40,648 nt of DNA, from positions 1 through 40,648 of the forward strand of contig DATJPE010000040.1 of assembly GCA_035506535.1 (NCBI GenBank). The letters run 5' to 3'. The notes under the pieces were generated by a model. It was not told the origin of the DNA. It saw nothing but the letters and a program-made list of their open reading frames with translations, and ran no database searches. Below are positions 40,453-40,648 of this stretch, in pieces (the first letter of the stretch is position 1; each line of letters opens with the position of its first letter). Origin of the DNA: Actinomycetes bacterium (GTDB taxonomy: Bacteria; Actinomycetota; Actinomycetes; DATJPE01). The position numbers and the translations under genes are program-made.

Positions 40453-40648
40453 GTGGCCGGACGGTCAACCGCGCTCCGAGGGACCTTCGGACCTGGCCGG
40501 CCCCTCGCGCTCCTGCTGTGGCTCGCCGCAGGGCTCTCGATGGTGCTCGGCACCGTGATCCTCGCGGTCGCGATCTGCCTGGTCATCGTGCTGAAAGGCC
40601 GAGCTGGTGCATGTCGGTCGGCCGACGTCGTCGTCGGCGGCGGGGGCC
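40453..40648 (+). CDS. Possible partial ORF, one TM segment, runs off the window
   Basis: An open frame starts at GTG 40453 or ATG 40540 and continues to the window end. It encodes a hydrophobic stretch (MVLGTVILAVAICLVIVL) then KGRAGACRS, as in a small membrane protein. High GC makes open frames cheap, so this is weak. It is divergent from the sigma gene and would start at or just downstream of site 3. Confidence 0.25.
   Translation, partial: MAGRSTALRGTFGPGRPLALLLWLAAGLSMVLGTVILAVAICLVIVLKGRAGACRSADVVVGGGG
40480..40499 (+). promoter_or_regulatory. DosR/DevR-like box, site 3
   Basis: GGGACCTTCGGACCTGGCCG differs from site 1 (30743-30762) at only 2 of 20 positions. It lies about 100 nt upstream of the ECF sigma gene and upstream of the possible partial membrane ORF. 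Confidence 0.45.

Overview
The window is a 40.6 kb piece of a very GC-rich chromosome. It looks like an actinobacterium: many GTG starts, TANNNT -10 boxes placed 6-9 nt before leaderless starts, an HVDL-type cysteine leader peptide, a mycothiol-era set of families (MymT-like metallothionein, HemQ, DUF1918/DUF1876, GlsB) and a LuxR regulator of the LAL type. The genus cannot be fixed from sequence alone. No tRNA, rRNA, phage, insertion sequence or CRISPR array was seen.

Layout. 1-5 kb: a 29-bp hairpin minisatellite, a YCII protein, a LAL regulator and a DHA2 efflux pump, the last two closed by a shared 17-bp terminator. 5-10 kb: heme genes hemE, hemG and hemQ, interrupted by a secreted collagen-like protein, then msrB. 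10-15.5 kb: DNA repair (LigD-type polymerase, ATP-dependent ligase) around a metal-handling pair (metallothionein and a cysteine-rich BlaI-type repressor), a cysteine hydrolase and a gene flanked by two identical 53-bp palindromes. 15.5-24.5 kb: trehalose synthesis from glycogen (treZ; treX-treY), split by a forward cassette of PPK2, peroxiredoxin, ABM-like and DUF1801 genes. 24.6-28.5 kb: sulfite reduction and siroheme (leader peptide, sir, small zinc ribbon, three-domain siroheme synthase), with overlapping start and stop codons. 28.6-31.3 kb: YihY, RsgA and a DUF1918-DUF1876 fusion. 31.3-38.3 kb: a glycosyltransferase divergent from a coupled operon of HAD-GH65, universal stress protein and a debranching-type glycosidase. 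38.3-40.4 kb: an ECF sigma factor, a histidine-rich anti-sigma-like membrane protein and a secreted protein.

How the parts fit. Uroporphyrinogen III is used twice here: by HemE-HemG-HemQ towards heme and by the siroheme synthase towards the cofactor of the adjacent reductase. Alpha-glucan is turned into trehalose by TreX, TreY and TreZ, while the GH65 operon probably turns over trehalose or related disaccharides. The most system-like signal is a 20-bp motif (GGGACCTT core) in three intergenic regions, two of them upstream of gene types that belong to the DosR dormancy regulon in Mycobacterium tuberculosis (DUF1918, DUF1876, USP, GH65). The second is a repressor carrying a metallothionein-like cysteine cluster, convergent with a metallothionein gene.
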